Source: JANQTF01 sp041741415
GTDB taxonomy: Bacteria > Bacteroidota > Bacteroidia > J057
Assembly (NCBI GenBank): GCA_041741415.1
Contig: JBGSKC010000032.1
Coordinates: 1-64,000, forward strand
Direction: 5' to 3'
Length of the DNA stretch: 64,000 nucleotides
Part shown: positions 34,664 through 43,347 of the stretch, piece by piece
How the letters are laid out: every line of letters starts with the position of its first letter
Numbering within the stretch: the first letter of the stretch is position 1
Notes under the pieces: model-generated
Told to the model about the DNA's origin: nothing
The model's database searches: none
The model's input: only the letters and a program-made list of their open reading frames with translations
Translations under genes and position numbers: made by a program

Positions 34664-36127
34664 CTATTTTTCCCACCAAACCTTGGTGTTGATGTCGTCG
34701 GTGCCCTGACGGGAAACGGCAGCATCACGGCTTTCGGAGTTCAGGGCCTGCTCGCTGATCGGGTAGATGAAGCGAACGGGGATGCGGTCATCATTGAGGT
34801 TGGCTTTGCCAGGCTGGAGGGCAGGAATGCCTGTCCGGCGCCAGTCAACCCATGCTTCCACACCGTGGAAGAACAGGGCGATCCACTTCTGGAAGCCGAT
34901 CTGCTGGAGGGCATTGGCAGAGTTGAAGGCCACTTCAGGCTGGGTCATGTAGTCGGCGGGCATGGTGAGGCCATAGAAGCCGAAAGAAGCCTCAATGCCG
35001 TTTTCGTAGTAGGTTTTGGCATCGCCGGAGATCAGGCCTTTCTGAGCAGCCTCAGCCAGAATGAACTGAAGCTCAGCGTAGTCCATGATGAAGCCTTTGG
35101 CGATGGACAATCCTTTTGGAGAAATGGCGTCTTCGAAGTAGATGGAGCCAATCCGGGAAACGAACTGGGCACCACCATTGTAGGTAAGAGCCTCAATATC
35201 GTCCAGGCCATTAGGAATGCCGACATACTCAGGAGTTCCTGCAGCCACAGAAGCCACAGTCGGGCGGGCAAAGATGGTGATCCGGTTGTCGTTGAGTGCC
35301 AGCAGGGTGTCGCCGAGGGTTTTGCTGAGGCGGAATTCGTCGAAAGAACCTACCCGGTAAGTGTGGATGGGGAACTGGTTCGGCGAAGCGTTCAGGTAAG
35401 TCAGTGCGGCATTGTCCTCATTTCCTTCGAAGATCGGATAGGTGGCAGGATCGTTGAGGATCTGCTGCATCTGGGCGCTCACGTCGCGGCGCTTGGAGAT
35501 CCGCATCAGGTAACGCAGGCGCAGGGAGTTGGCCAGCTTTTTCCACTTCATCACATCGCCGTTGAAAATGATGTCACCGGCGAGTGCTTCGGGGCTGCTG
35601 CCCAGCAGGGTGTTGGCGGTTTCGAGGTCGGCCAGGATGCCGTCGTAGATGTCTTCCTGCTCGTCATACACAGGGAAAAACACATCGGATTTGCCCTCGG
35701 TAGCCTGAGCATAAGGAGCATCACCGTGGCAGTCGGTCACGAGCGAAAACATCCATGACTTCATTACCAGAGACAGGCCCTGGTAGTTTTTCTGGCCACG
35801 GGCTTCGGAGAGGTCATACACGTTTTTCAGGTCCCGCATGTTGCCATAGACGGAGTTCCAGATGCCGTTGACTTCGCCCCAGAGGTAGCGGTCTTCGTTC
35901 ACAAACTGGATCTTGGCGGTGTGTTGCACCACGATGTTGCCAATACCCCAGCCTGTTCCCACGATTTCATTGGCCATGCTGCGCATCACGCCCGGAAGGA
36001 GCAGAGAAGCAGGCACTTCAGTGGGAGCGTTGCCGTTGGTGTTGATTTCCTCGAAATCGTTGGTGCAGCTTCCCAGCATGAGAGCAGCCAGACCGAGGAC
36101 GCTTATTTTTTTGAAAACAGAGTTCAT
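34664..36127 (-). CDS. SusD/RagB-family nutrient-binding lipoprotein
   Basis: A 487-residue SPII lipoprotein (lipobox LGS-C21) of the SusD-like superfamily, closest by eye to the SusD_2 subgroup ('INTNGNAPTEVPASLLLPGVMRSMAN'). It caps the SusC-type TonB transporter encoded upstream and binds the nutrient at the cell surface. TPR-like helices are spread through the protein. 'LANSLRLRYLMRISKR' and 'GVEAWVDWRRTGIPAL' are typical. The longer frame starts at 36154; the Met at 36127 gives the standard signal peptide. The ligand (glycan or peptide) cannot be read, as no CAZyme or peptidase lies alongside. Confidence 0.92.
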   Translation of the reverse strand: MNSVFKKISVLGLAALMLGSCTNDFEEINTNGNAPTEVPASLLLPGVMRSMANEIVGTGWGIGNIVVQHTAKIQFVNEDRYLWGEVNGIWNSVYGNMRDLKNVYDLSEARGQKNYQGLSLVMKSWMFSLVTDCHGDAPYAQATEGKSDVFFPVYDEQEDIYDGILADLETANTLLGSSPEALAGDIIFNGDVMKWKKLANSLRLRYLMRISKRRDVSAQMQQILNDPATYPIFEGNEDNAALTYLNASPNQFPIHTYRVGSFDEFRLSKTLGDTLLALNDNRITIFARPTVASVAAGTPEYVGIPNGLDDIEALTYNGGAQFVSRIGSIYFEDAISPKGLSIAKGFIMDYAELQFILAEAAQKGLISGDAKTYYENGIEASFGFYGLTMPADYMTQPEVAFNSANALQQIGFQKWIALFFHGVEAWVDWRRTGIPALQPGKANLNDDRIPVRFIYPISEQALNSESRDAAVSRQGTDDINTKVWWEK

Positions 36128-36202
36128 CATTGTCAGATTGAGTCGTGAAACCAAATTCCCGGCCCTGGCAATCCCGGAGGTGCGCCAGGGCCCGGGACAT
36201 GA

Positions 36203-39200
36203 TTAGAAGTTGAGATTGAGGTTGAAGCCGTAGCTGCGGGCAGAGGGCAGGGCCACAGACTCCACACCAGGGATGATGGTACCACCGCTCACAGAAGCCG
36301 TTTCGGGATCCACGTGAGGCACTTCTGACCAGACAAACAGGTTGCGGCCCACAGCGGAGATGTTCACATTCCGGAAGGGGGTCTTGGCCATGAGGGCGTT
36401 GGGCAGGGTGTAGCCAATCTGGATTTCGCGCAGTTTCACGAAGGAAGCGTCATAGACCATGCCTTCGGTGATGCGGCGGCCCAGGGTAATGGCAGTGTGG
36501 TATTCGCGGGCAGTGAGCTCGCGGGCAGCAGGGTTCTGAGCAGGATCGTTTGGCAGATACACCACTTCACCGTTGGCACCAGTGCTGGCATAAACACCTG
36601 GGAAATACACACCGTTTCCTTCCACACTCAGGTCGTAGCCATTGGCGCGGCCTTCGAGGGTTTCGATGATCTGACCACCTTCGCGACCTACGGTCTGGGT
36701 GTGGGAGTAAATGATCCCGCCCTGACGCATGTCGAACAAGGCACCGATGTTCAATCCTTTGAATGAGAAGGTGTTGTACACACCCAGGAGGAAGTCGGGG
36801 TTGTAGTTACCCAGCAGGATACGCTCGGTGGTAGCGATGGGCCGGCCCTGGCTGTTCAGGATGATTTCGCCGAAATGCTCGCTGTTTTCATCTTCCACAC
36901 GCTGGTAGCCAATACCATACATGCTGCCCATGCGCTCGCCTACCCGTGCTTCCACAGTCAGGTAACGGTCGGCCATGATGTAGCTGCTGATTTCGTCTGT
37001 CAGTTCCACTACTTCGCTGCGGTTGGCGGAGAAGTTGAAGTTCATTTCCCAGGTAAATCCACCGGCAGTCTGAACAGGGATCACGTTCAGCATGGCCTCA
37101 ATTCCGTAGTTGCGAACCTCACCGGCGTTGATCAGCTTCTGGCTGTAACCTGTTGTGCCGGAAAGGGGAATCCCGATGATCTGGTTGCGGCTGGCAATGT
37201 TGTAGTAGGTCACATCCAGGCCAACACGACCGAGGAAGAAGCGCACATCAGCACCAACTTCGAAAGAGGTGGAAATTTCTGGCTTCAATTCGGGGTTCAC
37301 CAGGCGGGAAGACTCAGAATACACACGGTTGGTACCGAAAGGCGTTCCGGCGTTGAACACCTGTGTCAGCTGGTAAGGGTCAGTGTCGTTACCCACCTGG
37401 GCAAGGCCGGTGCGAAGTTTGGCGAAAGACACCCACTCAGGCATTTTCATCAGGTCGCTCAGCACCACGCTCAGCGAGGCAGAAGGATAGAAGTAGCTGT
37501 TGTTGTCCAGCGGCAGGGTCGAAGACCAGTCGTTACGTGCAGTCAGGTCGAGGAAGATCGAGTTGCGGAAGGACAATTCGGCAAATCCGTACACGCTGTT
37601 GATGCGCTTGCTGGATTTGAACAGGCTGTTCTGAAGCTCCACGCGGGAGTTACCGAAGTTGTAGATCCCGGGGATCAGGAGCTGACCAGCGAAGGTTTCG
37701 AGGAAATCGTAGTTTCGGTCCATGCGGTTGGCACCGGCAGAGAGGTTCAGCTTCAGGTCGCCAAAGCCACGGTTGAAGTTCACCAGGAAGTCGGTGTTGC
37801 GCTCTTCGAGGATGATACGCTCTTCGCCGTAGCTACCGAAGGGGAAGCGCTGGGTCGAGAAAGCACGACGACGGGTGCGGAGCTCGCTGTTGTAGTCGGT
37901 AGCAGAGCGAAGCTGGATGTTCAGCCAGTCGGTGAAGTCATATTTTACAACCACATTCCCAAACAAGCGGTCGGCATACTGGCCGTTGGTGTTCTCATAC
38001 AGGTTGAAGTAGGGGTTGTCGTGGTAGTTGTAGTTGAAGCCAAACTGGCTCAGGCCTTCCTGGCCGCGCTGCCAGTACTCCTCTGAGCTAGACAGGTCCA
38101 CAGAACGGCCCAGCCAGCAGTTGAACAGGTACATGATGTTCTCTGTTCCGTAGCTGTTGTTGGGGCGGTTGTCAGAGTCAGACTTCACATAGTTGATCAC
38201 AGTCCGCACGCTCAGCTTGTCGGTCGGCTGGATACCACCGCTGAAAGCAACCGTGTTGCGGAGCAGGTCAGTGTTGGGGACCATGCCTTTCTGGCTCAGG
38301 TTGGTGTAGGACAAGCGGAAGTTGCTCATCTGGTTGCCACCGGAGATAGAAACATTGTTGGTGAGGGTAACGCCAGTTTCGAAAAAGTCGCGAACGTTGT
38401 CAGGACGGGCAATAAACGGAGTAGGCACAATTTCGGTCACATCGCGGACGAGGTTACCATCGGCATCAACAGAGTTGAGGTCAGCACCGCGGAAATCAGA
38501 CGTGGTTCCGTTGAGGTAGCGGCGTGGGGAATCATACTGAGGAACAAGCAGGGAGGCATCAAAAGCCGGGCCCCAGCTTTCATCCACACCGTCACGAAGA
38601 CCGCCGCCAGATCCGTCAACAAAGCTGAACTCACCACCGAGGCCCTGGCCATACTGGTTCTGGTACTCGGGGAGAACAAGGGGAGTTTCGAAAGAAACAG
38701 TAGAGTTGATCGAAACACCAAGACCCTTGGCACCGCGGCCGGACTTGGTAGTGATGAGGATCACACCGTTGGCACCGCGTGAGCCGTAAAGGGCAGAAGC
38801 GTTGGCACCTTTCAGCACGGAGATGGCTTCGATGTCGTCAGGGTTTACCACAGCAGCGAGGTTGCCATAGTCGGCATCCTGGCGGCCACGGCCTGAGGAG
38901 CCCACAAAATCGTTCAGAATGGGTACCCCGTCAACCACAAACAGCGGCTGGTTGCCGTTGATATTCAGCGACTTATCACCACGAATGGTGATACGGGCAG
39001 AAGAACCGATGCCAGAAGGTGTTCCCACCACCTGCACACCAGCCACCTTACCGGCGAGGGCGTTCACCAGGTTGGTTTCGCGGGCCTGTGTGAGCTGGTT
39101 GCCTTGCACGGTCTGGATGGCGTAGCCAAGGGCTTTCTCGTCACGAGCCACCCCGAGCGCTGTGATCACAACGTCGTCGAGCTGGGTTTCTTCCTCGCTC

Positions 39201-39523
39201 AGGCTGATTGTGAAGGTAGTCTTTCCAGCCACAGCAATGGTCTGGGTAGCATACCCGATGTAAGTTACCACCAGGCTGTCTGCGCTGGCAGGAGCCTGAA
39301 GGGTCCATGAACCTTCCTCGCCGGCAATGGCACCATTGCGGGTACCTTTCACCACCACGTTGGCACCAGCCAAACCCTGGTTGGTGGCAGCATCGAGGAC
39401 CGTTCCGCTGAGGGTCCGGGTCTGACCCATCAGGTCAGTGCCCATCATAGCGAAGCACCCGAAAAGCGCCAGCAGGAGGCCTCTTTGCAGGTAGTTCTTT
39501 GTCTGAAGTAAAGCCTTCTTCAT
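36203..39523 (-). CDS. SusC/RagA-family TonB-linked outer-membrane transporter
   Basis: A 1106-residue TonB-dependent transporter: signal peptide, CarboxypepD-regulatory-like domain ('LSGTVLDAATNQGLAGANVVVKGTRNGAIA', about 35-110), a plug domain with 'VVDGVPI' and 'DDIEAISVLKGANASALYGSRGANGVI', then a 22-strand-type barrel ending in an aromatic Phe. It imports the ligand captured by the SusD-like protein 75 bases downstream. The Met at 39523 (MKKALLQ) is preferred over an in-frame start at 39586 that would precede the signal peptide. The pair forms a minimal operon ending at the 34603 terminator. Confidence 0.94.
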   Translation of the reverse strand: MKKALLQTKNYLQRGLLLALFGCFAMMGTDLMGQTRTLSGTVLDAATNQGLAGANVVVKGTRNGAIAGEEGSWTLQAPASADSLVVTYIGYATQTIAVAGKTTFTISLSEEETQLDDVVITALGVARDEKALGYAIQTVQGNQLTQARETNLVNALAGKVAGVQVVGTPSGIGSSARITIRGDKSLNINGNQPLFVVDGVPILNDFVGSSGRGRQDADYGNLAAVVNPDDIEAISVLKGANASALYGSRGANGVILITTKSGRGAKGLGVSINSTVSFETPLVLPEYQNQYGQGLGGEFSFVDGSGGGLRDGVDESWGPAFDASLLVPQYDSPRRYLNGTTSDFRGADLNSVDADGNLVRDVTEIVPTPFIARPDNVRDFFETGVTLTNNVSISGGNQMSNFRLSYTNLSQKGMVPNTDLLRNTVAFSGGIQPTDKLSVRTVINYVKSDSDNRPNNSYGTENIMYLFNCWLGRSVDLSSSEEYWQRGQEGLSQFGFNYNYHDNPYFNLYENTNGQYADRLFGNVVVKYDFTDWLNIQLRSATDYNSELRTRRRAFSTQRFPFGSYGEERIILEERNTDFLVNFNRGFGDLKLNLSAGANRMDRNYDFLETFAGQLLIPGIYNFGNSRVELQNSLFKSSKRINSVYGFAELSFRNSIFLDLTARNDWSSTLPLDNNSYFYPSASLSVVLSDLMKMPEWVSFAKLRTGLAQVGNDTDPYQLTQVFNAGTPFGTNRVYSESSRLVNPELKPEISTSFEVGADVRFFLGRVGLDVTYYNIASRNQIIGIPLSGTTGYSQKLINAGEVRNYGIEAMLNVIPVQTAGGFTWEMNFNFSANRSEVVELTDEISSYIMADRYLTVEARVGERMGSMYGIGYQRVEDENSEHFGEIILNSQGRPIATTERILLGNYNPDFLLGVYNTFSFKGLNIGALFDMRQGGIIYSHTQTVGREGGQIIETLEGRANGYDLSVEGNGVYFPGVYASTGANGEVVYLPNDPAQNPAARELTAREYHTAITLGRRITEGMVYDASFVKLREIQIGYTLPNALMAKTPFRNVNISAVGRNLFVWSEVPHVDPETASVSGGTIIPGVESVALPSARSYGFNLNLNF

Positions 39524-39969
39524 AAGGGTTTTTGAGAAAAAATGAGTGTGAAAAGGGCACAACAAATTCACCCTGCTTTTTGACAAAAAACAGGCGTGAC
39601 ACCAGATCGAAAATTTCGACCAGTTCTATGTTTGCTTTTACCCCACAAAGATGATCTCAATAAATTCGCCGCTATGTCGGTCAGGGTCAATTTTTCTTTA
39701 ACGCTTTGTTAAGTTCAGTTTCAAGTACAAGTAATTGAAAATCAAAAAATTAACCTTCAAATCCTTCTCCCTTATCATTCTCCGTTTAACCTCTCCTCTC
39801 CCCTCTTCTTAACATCGGTTCCTCAACAGGTCAATGAGGTGTTTCCGCAAGATGAATGGAATGTTAAGCGGAAATCGGACTTCCCAACTGCCAACAGCTA
39901 CTTCCCAGCCGAACCCCGACCGGGAAAGCACAGACGCAGGAGCTGGCAACAAGCAAGTTCTGCAATGGG
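39524..39969. other. Intergenic region upstream of the SusC-like gene
   Basis: About 445 bases. The half next to SusC is AT-rich and probably carries the SusC-SusD promoter; CATCTTTG on the minus strand (near 39645) is one base off the TAnnTTTG consensus. No gene is supported, and no regulator is adjacent. Confidence 0.45.
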
Positions 39970-41250
39970 TCAGTAGGCTCCGATCAGGGCCTGGGTCATG
40001 GCAGGAAAATCGAGGTTGAGCTGGCCGGAAGTGGCCAGCACAGCCTCGCGCCAGGGAGCAGGCAGGGCCGCCGCACCGTGCAAGGCACCCAGCACAGCCC
40101 CCGCCATGGCAGCAGAGGTGTCATTGTCGCGACCGAAGTTCACGATAAACGGAAGGGTTTCCTCCGCCTGAAAATCTCCCATCAGCAGCCCGGCGAGGGT
40201 CACCAGCCAGATTTCGTCGGGGTGAAACGGGCTTCTGCGCAGCTCCATGTCCAGCAAATGATAGGCTGTTCCCCAACTGGCATAGCGCTGGCGCTCTTCC
40301 GGTGTCGTCGTCGGCAGTGCCAGCCGCACCAGCGGTTCTTTGGTTGCGAAGTACGCATCGGCATCGGCCTCTCTTGCCTGCTTCGTGATCCACAAGGCAG
40401 TTTGATAGATCCGGTAGGCTGTCCGGCCAATCAGCCTGCTGGGGAAATAGCCCTTCGGGTCCACCGACCGGATCACGCCCAGCACAGAATCGGCGTTGGC
40501 GTCAGGGACGCAGGCTGCGGCAACCATGGCTGCCAGCAATCCGGTGATGTCGCGGGCATAGCCAATGTCGTAAATGTCCATCCGGTAGGCCACTTCATAG
40601 GCCCTGAGCGGATCGCCGGGATAGCGAAGGCCCACTGCCGGGGCATAAATCATCCCTGCACAAACCATTTCACCGCCATAAAACCGGTGCAGGTTTTCCT
40701 GATAAAGATCGTGATCTCCAGCAAGCCAGGGCCTGGCCACTTTGGCCCATTCCCGTAGCCAGTGGGCATGACGAAGGTCTTGCTCATAGGGCTCTGTTTC
40801 CACGCTGGTTTGGGCGCGGAGGCGGGCAAGGGCCGAATCATGCTCCTGCACAATGACCATGGCCAGGGCCCTCGCCGGGTCCGGATCCTGCGGAGCAGTC
40901 AGGGCTTTGACAAGCAGTTGCTTCCAGCGGGTGTCATCTGTTGTTCCACCGGCTGGCAGGTTCCAGGCCCAGGTGCCTTCGGCGGAGGGTTCCCGCACCA
41001 TGTCGTCGAGGCCGGAAACATGGCCATACTCGGCCTGTATGCCCTCGCGCGACCACATTTCGGTAGGGGCTCCCATTGCATCGCCAATGGCCGAGCCGAG
41101 CAATCCGCCCAGCAGCCGGTCGCGGAGTTGGTCTTCTGTCATGTCGGGTGGAGTAAAGGAGTCATCAGGAGCTACGACTGACTTGCATCCGGGGAGGAAG
41201 AGCAGGGCGGTCATGGCCAGTGCTGAGAAAAAAACGCGACGGATTTCCAT
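39970..41250 (-). CDS. ADP-ribosylglycohydrolase-family lipoprotein
   Basis: A 426-residue protein with lipobox FLPG-C22, so exported and lipidated. The ADP-ribosylglycohydrolase fold shows its metal-binding motifs: 'GGLLGSAIGDAMGAPTE', 'TDDTRW' and 'GRDNDTSAAMAGAVLGALHG'. The family removes ADP-ribose from proteins, nucleic acids or small molecules using Mg ions. A lipoprotein location is unusual, since most members are cytoplasmic. The frame is open to 41361, but that part overlaps the acidic-tail codons of the upstream gene; the Met at 41250 begins a proper signal peptide. It is 31 bases downstream of the TPR/pRiA4 gene. Confidence 0.85.
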   Translation of the reverse strand: MEIRRVFFSALAMTALLFLPGCKSVVAPDDSFTPPDMTEDQLRDRLLGGLLGSAIGDAMGAPTEMWSREGIQAEYGHVSGLDDMVREPSAEGTWAWNLPAGGTTDDTRWKQLLVKALTAPQDPDPARALAMVIVQEHDSALARLRAQTSVETEPYEQDLRHAHWLREWAKVARPWLAGDHDLYQENLHRFYGGEMVCAGMIYAPAVGLRYPGDPLRAYEVAYRMDIYDIGYARDITGLLAAMVAAACVPDANADSVLGVIRSVDPKGYFPSRLIGRTAYRIYQTALWITKQAREADADAYFATKEPLVRLALPTTTPEERQRYASWGTAYHLLDMELRRSPFHPDEIWLVTLAGLLMGDFQAEETLPFIVNFGRDNDTSAAMAGAVLGALHGAAALPAPWREAVLATSGQLNLDFPAMTQALIGAY

Positions 41251-41281
41251 ACAAACAGGTGTCTCGGGGTTTTTGAGGAGC

Positions 41282-42715
41282 TCAATCATCGTCTTTTTCG
41301 ATGTCATCCTCATCATCATCCTCCTCATCGTACTCTTCCTCATCATCAAAATCCTCCTCATACATGTCCGGCCCGTCCTCCGGGTTCAGGCCCAGTGCAT
41401 TCATGGAAGTAGCCGCGAACACAAGATTGGCCTTTGTGAGGTTAAATAAAAATGGATTGTAGAGGCTGCGGGTGTCTTCTCCTTCTGCCAGCTTTTGAGA
41501 AATGGCAATGGCGTATTCGTTCCAATCTTTTGGACCTATTCTTTCAAGAGGGGCATTGCCCATTCCTTCCAGAATGGCGGGGCATTTTTCCACCTCTTCG
41601 GGCGTTTGAACGGCGAGCAATTCCAGGCGAATATGCCAGGGGTCCTGGTAAAAATAATCGTAGCGGATCGTGTCTCCGGGTTGCTGCAGCAAATCGTTGA
41701 GCTGGTAGCCAATGTGGGAGTAGCTTGTGCTGTCGAGGTCTTCGGTTGCAACGAAATCCTTGCCCAGATAGCTGTCATTCCCCTTCTGAAAGGCCCATAG
41801 ATAGAGGTCATCAAATAGGAAAGCGCCCTGCAGGATGGTGTGAACATCGCTGAGTGGCATGATGGAGGGGATGTTGAACACCCGCCAGATGGGCACATTC
41901 GGCAAATCCTCCACCGTTGCCCGGATTATATAAAACATCCCGGCGTTGGGCAGCAGCACTTCGGTAAAGTCGTTCTGGTCGCGGTAGTCATACCAGGTTT
42001 CGAGCAAAAACCTGTAGCCACTGGTGTCGCGGCTCCAGTATTCGCCAACCACCTTGGCCAGGTTGATGGCTTCTTCGCGTGACCCCACCCGGACATAGGT
42101 CGGAGTTTGCCAGCTGATGATCAGTTCCAGGTCTAAATAGCGTGGAAAAAAGGAATTAGCCTGAAAAGCCTGATGCAGAATGTGAATGGTCTGCAGGGAA
42201 TCGCCGAATTTTCTGAACCAGGCCAGGGCCTTGAGGTAAAGCCACCCGGCATCTTTTTCTTCGGGGAATCGCTCGAACAGCTTCATCAGCTTGCCGTCCT
42301 GCCCCTGGTCGATGTACAGCCTGGCGAGTTCTTCGCGGGCGCCCCGTGTATCGTTTTGGTCGATCTGGACAATTTTTTCGAACAGCTCAATTGTTTCTTC
42401 CAGCAACCCGAGGTCGAAGAGCTTCACTGCCAGCGTGGTGATGGTGCTGAGGTAGGCCATGGTTTCGGGGTGATCCTGATAGGCCCCTTCCCAGTCTGGC
42501 CAGGTGGACTTCATGGCAGCTTCGTCTATTTTGCTGGCCTGGCGAAGATAAAAGACCGCCATTTCCGGATCATCTGCGAGGTGCGACAGCTCTTTGTAGG
42601 CCTCCGAATGGGCCGGATCCAGTTTCACCACCTGTTTGAGCGCCTTGACAGCAAGGTCGGCGGGCATTTTGCGGGATTTTTCGAACAGTTGTGTTGCTTC
42701 TGCCTTGTTCGTCAT
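41282..42715 (-). CDS. TPR plus pRiA4-ORF3-like fusion protein with acidic tail
   Basis: A 477-residue cytoplasmic protein with no signal peptide. Residues about 1-200 are TPR-type helices ('AVKALKQVVKLDPAHSEAYKEL', 'LFEKIVQIDQNDTRGAREEL'). Residues about 275-400 match the plasmid pRiA4b ORF-3 / IS1096 TnpR-like domain (PF07929): 'HTILQGAFLFDDLYLWAF', 'YDYFYQDPWHIRLELLAV' and 'CPAILEGMGNAP'. The last ~30 residues are almost all Asp/Glu. The function of the PF07929 domain is unknown. TPR fusion suggests a protein-interaction role. It precedes the ADP-ribosylglycohydrolase gene. Confidence 0.75.
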   Translation of the reverse strand: MTNKAEATQLFEKSRKMPADLAVKALKQVVKLDPAHSEAYKELSHLADDPEMAVFYLRQASKIDEAAMKSTWPDWEGAYQDHPETMAYLSTITTLAVKLFDLGLLEETIELFEKIVQIDQNDTRGAREELARLYIDQGQDGKLMKLFERFPEEKDAGWLYLKALAWFRKFGDSLQTIHILHQAFQANSFFPRYLDLELIISWQTPTYVRVGSREEAINLAKVVGEYWSRDTSGYRFLLETWYDYRDQNDFTEVLLPNAGMFYIIRATVEDLPNVPIWRVFNIPSIMPLSDVHTILQGAFLFDDLYLWAFQKGNDSYLGKDFVATEDLDSTSYSHIGYQLNDLLQQPGDTIRYDYFYQDPWHIRLELLAVQTPEEVEKCPAILEGMGNAPLERIGPKDWNEYAIAISQKLAEGEDTRSLYNPFLFNLTKANLVFAATSMNALGLNPEDGPDMYEEDFDDEEEYDEEDDDEDDIEKDDD

Positions 42716-42762
42716 GGCTTGAAGGGTTGATTGAAAAGGGATCCGGCGTCCGGAACAAGTTC

Positions 42763-43311
42763 CTACCTGCAGGAAAGTTGCCCATTTGGCTGGTCCCTGT
42801 TGAGCCGGGCACTGGTGAGGTTACCGGCACAATGAAGGTGAACAATGTTTTCCTGTGTGTCAAATGTTTCTAAAAATAGCCTGTTTATCAGGTCAATTTC
42901 CGGGAAACGAGCCACCTGCCTGGCTTCGAGGTACAAAAAGGTGACGTCATTTTCCACTTCCTTGCCCAGCCAGTGAAAGGTCCATGGCTGGTTGTCGAGC
43001 CGCCAGCTCAGCTTGCTGTCGAGGTAAGTAGCCACCCGGCGGTTGGCCTCCGGGTGTTCTGTGGCCGAGCCCAGGTCGAGCCGAGGCGCCCCCTGGGCCC
43101 GAAGGACTGTTTCCAAGTCGTCAGTAAATACCCGGATCGTGACACCCAGCAATTGCTCCTCCGGCAAATACTCCACATCGGTGACGCTCAGATAAAAAGG
43201 ATGGGCAGCAGGACCCAATCCAGTCAGCGCTAGCAGCAGGGTCCAGGCAAATGCAACTCCGGTATTGCGCAGCCTTGCGCGGAAGCGTATCTTCATCGGC
43301 TTGTTTTTCAT
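42763..43311 (-). CDS. DUF6702-family exported protein
   Basis: A 182-residue protein with an N-terminal signal peptide (basic start, then 'FAWTLLLALTGLGPAA'), followed by 'HPFYLSVTDVEYLPEEQLLGVTIRVFTDDLETVL', the conserved opening of the Bacteroidota DUF6702 family. The rest is beta-rich. Function unknown. The Met at 43296 is an alternative start. It is 36 bases from the divergent recQ start, so the two share a very short promoter region, and it heads the minus-strand run with the TPR/pRiA4 and ADP-ribosylglycohydrolase genes. Confidence 0.78.
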   Translation of the reverse strand: MKNKPMKIRFRARLRNTGVAFAWTLLLALTGLGPAAHPFYLSVTDVEYLPEEQLLGVTIRVFTDDLETVLRAQGAPRLDLGSATEHPEANRRVATYLDSKLSWRLDNQPWTFHWLGKEVENDVTFLYLEARQVARFPEIDLINRLFLETFDTQENIVHLHCAGNLTSARLNRDQPNGQLSCR

Positions 43312-43347
43312 GAGCCCAAATTACCACTGCTTCCTGAAAGCTTCCGC

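Noticed and set aside
36875..38086. 403-codon plus-strand frame inside the SusC-like gene
   Set aside because: Val/His/Gln-rich with no domain; opposite a well-supported transporter.
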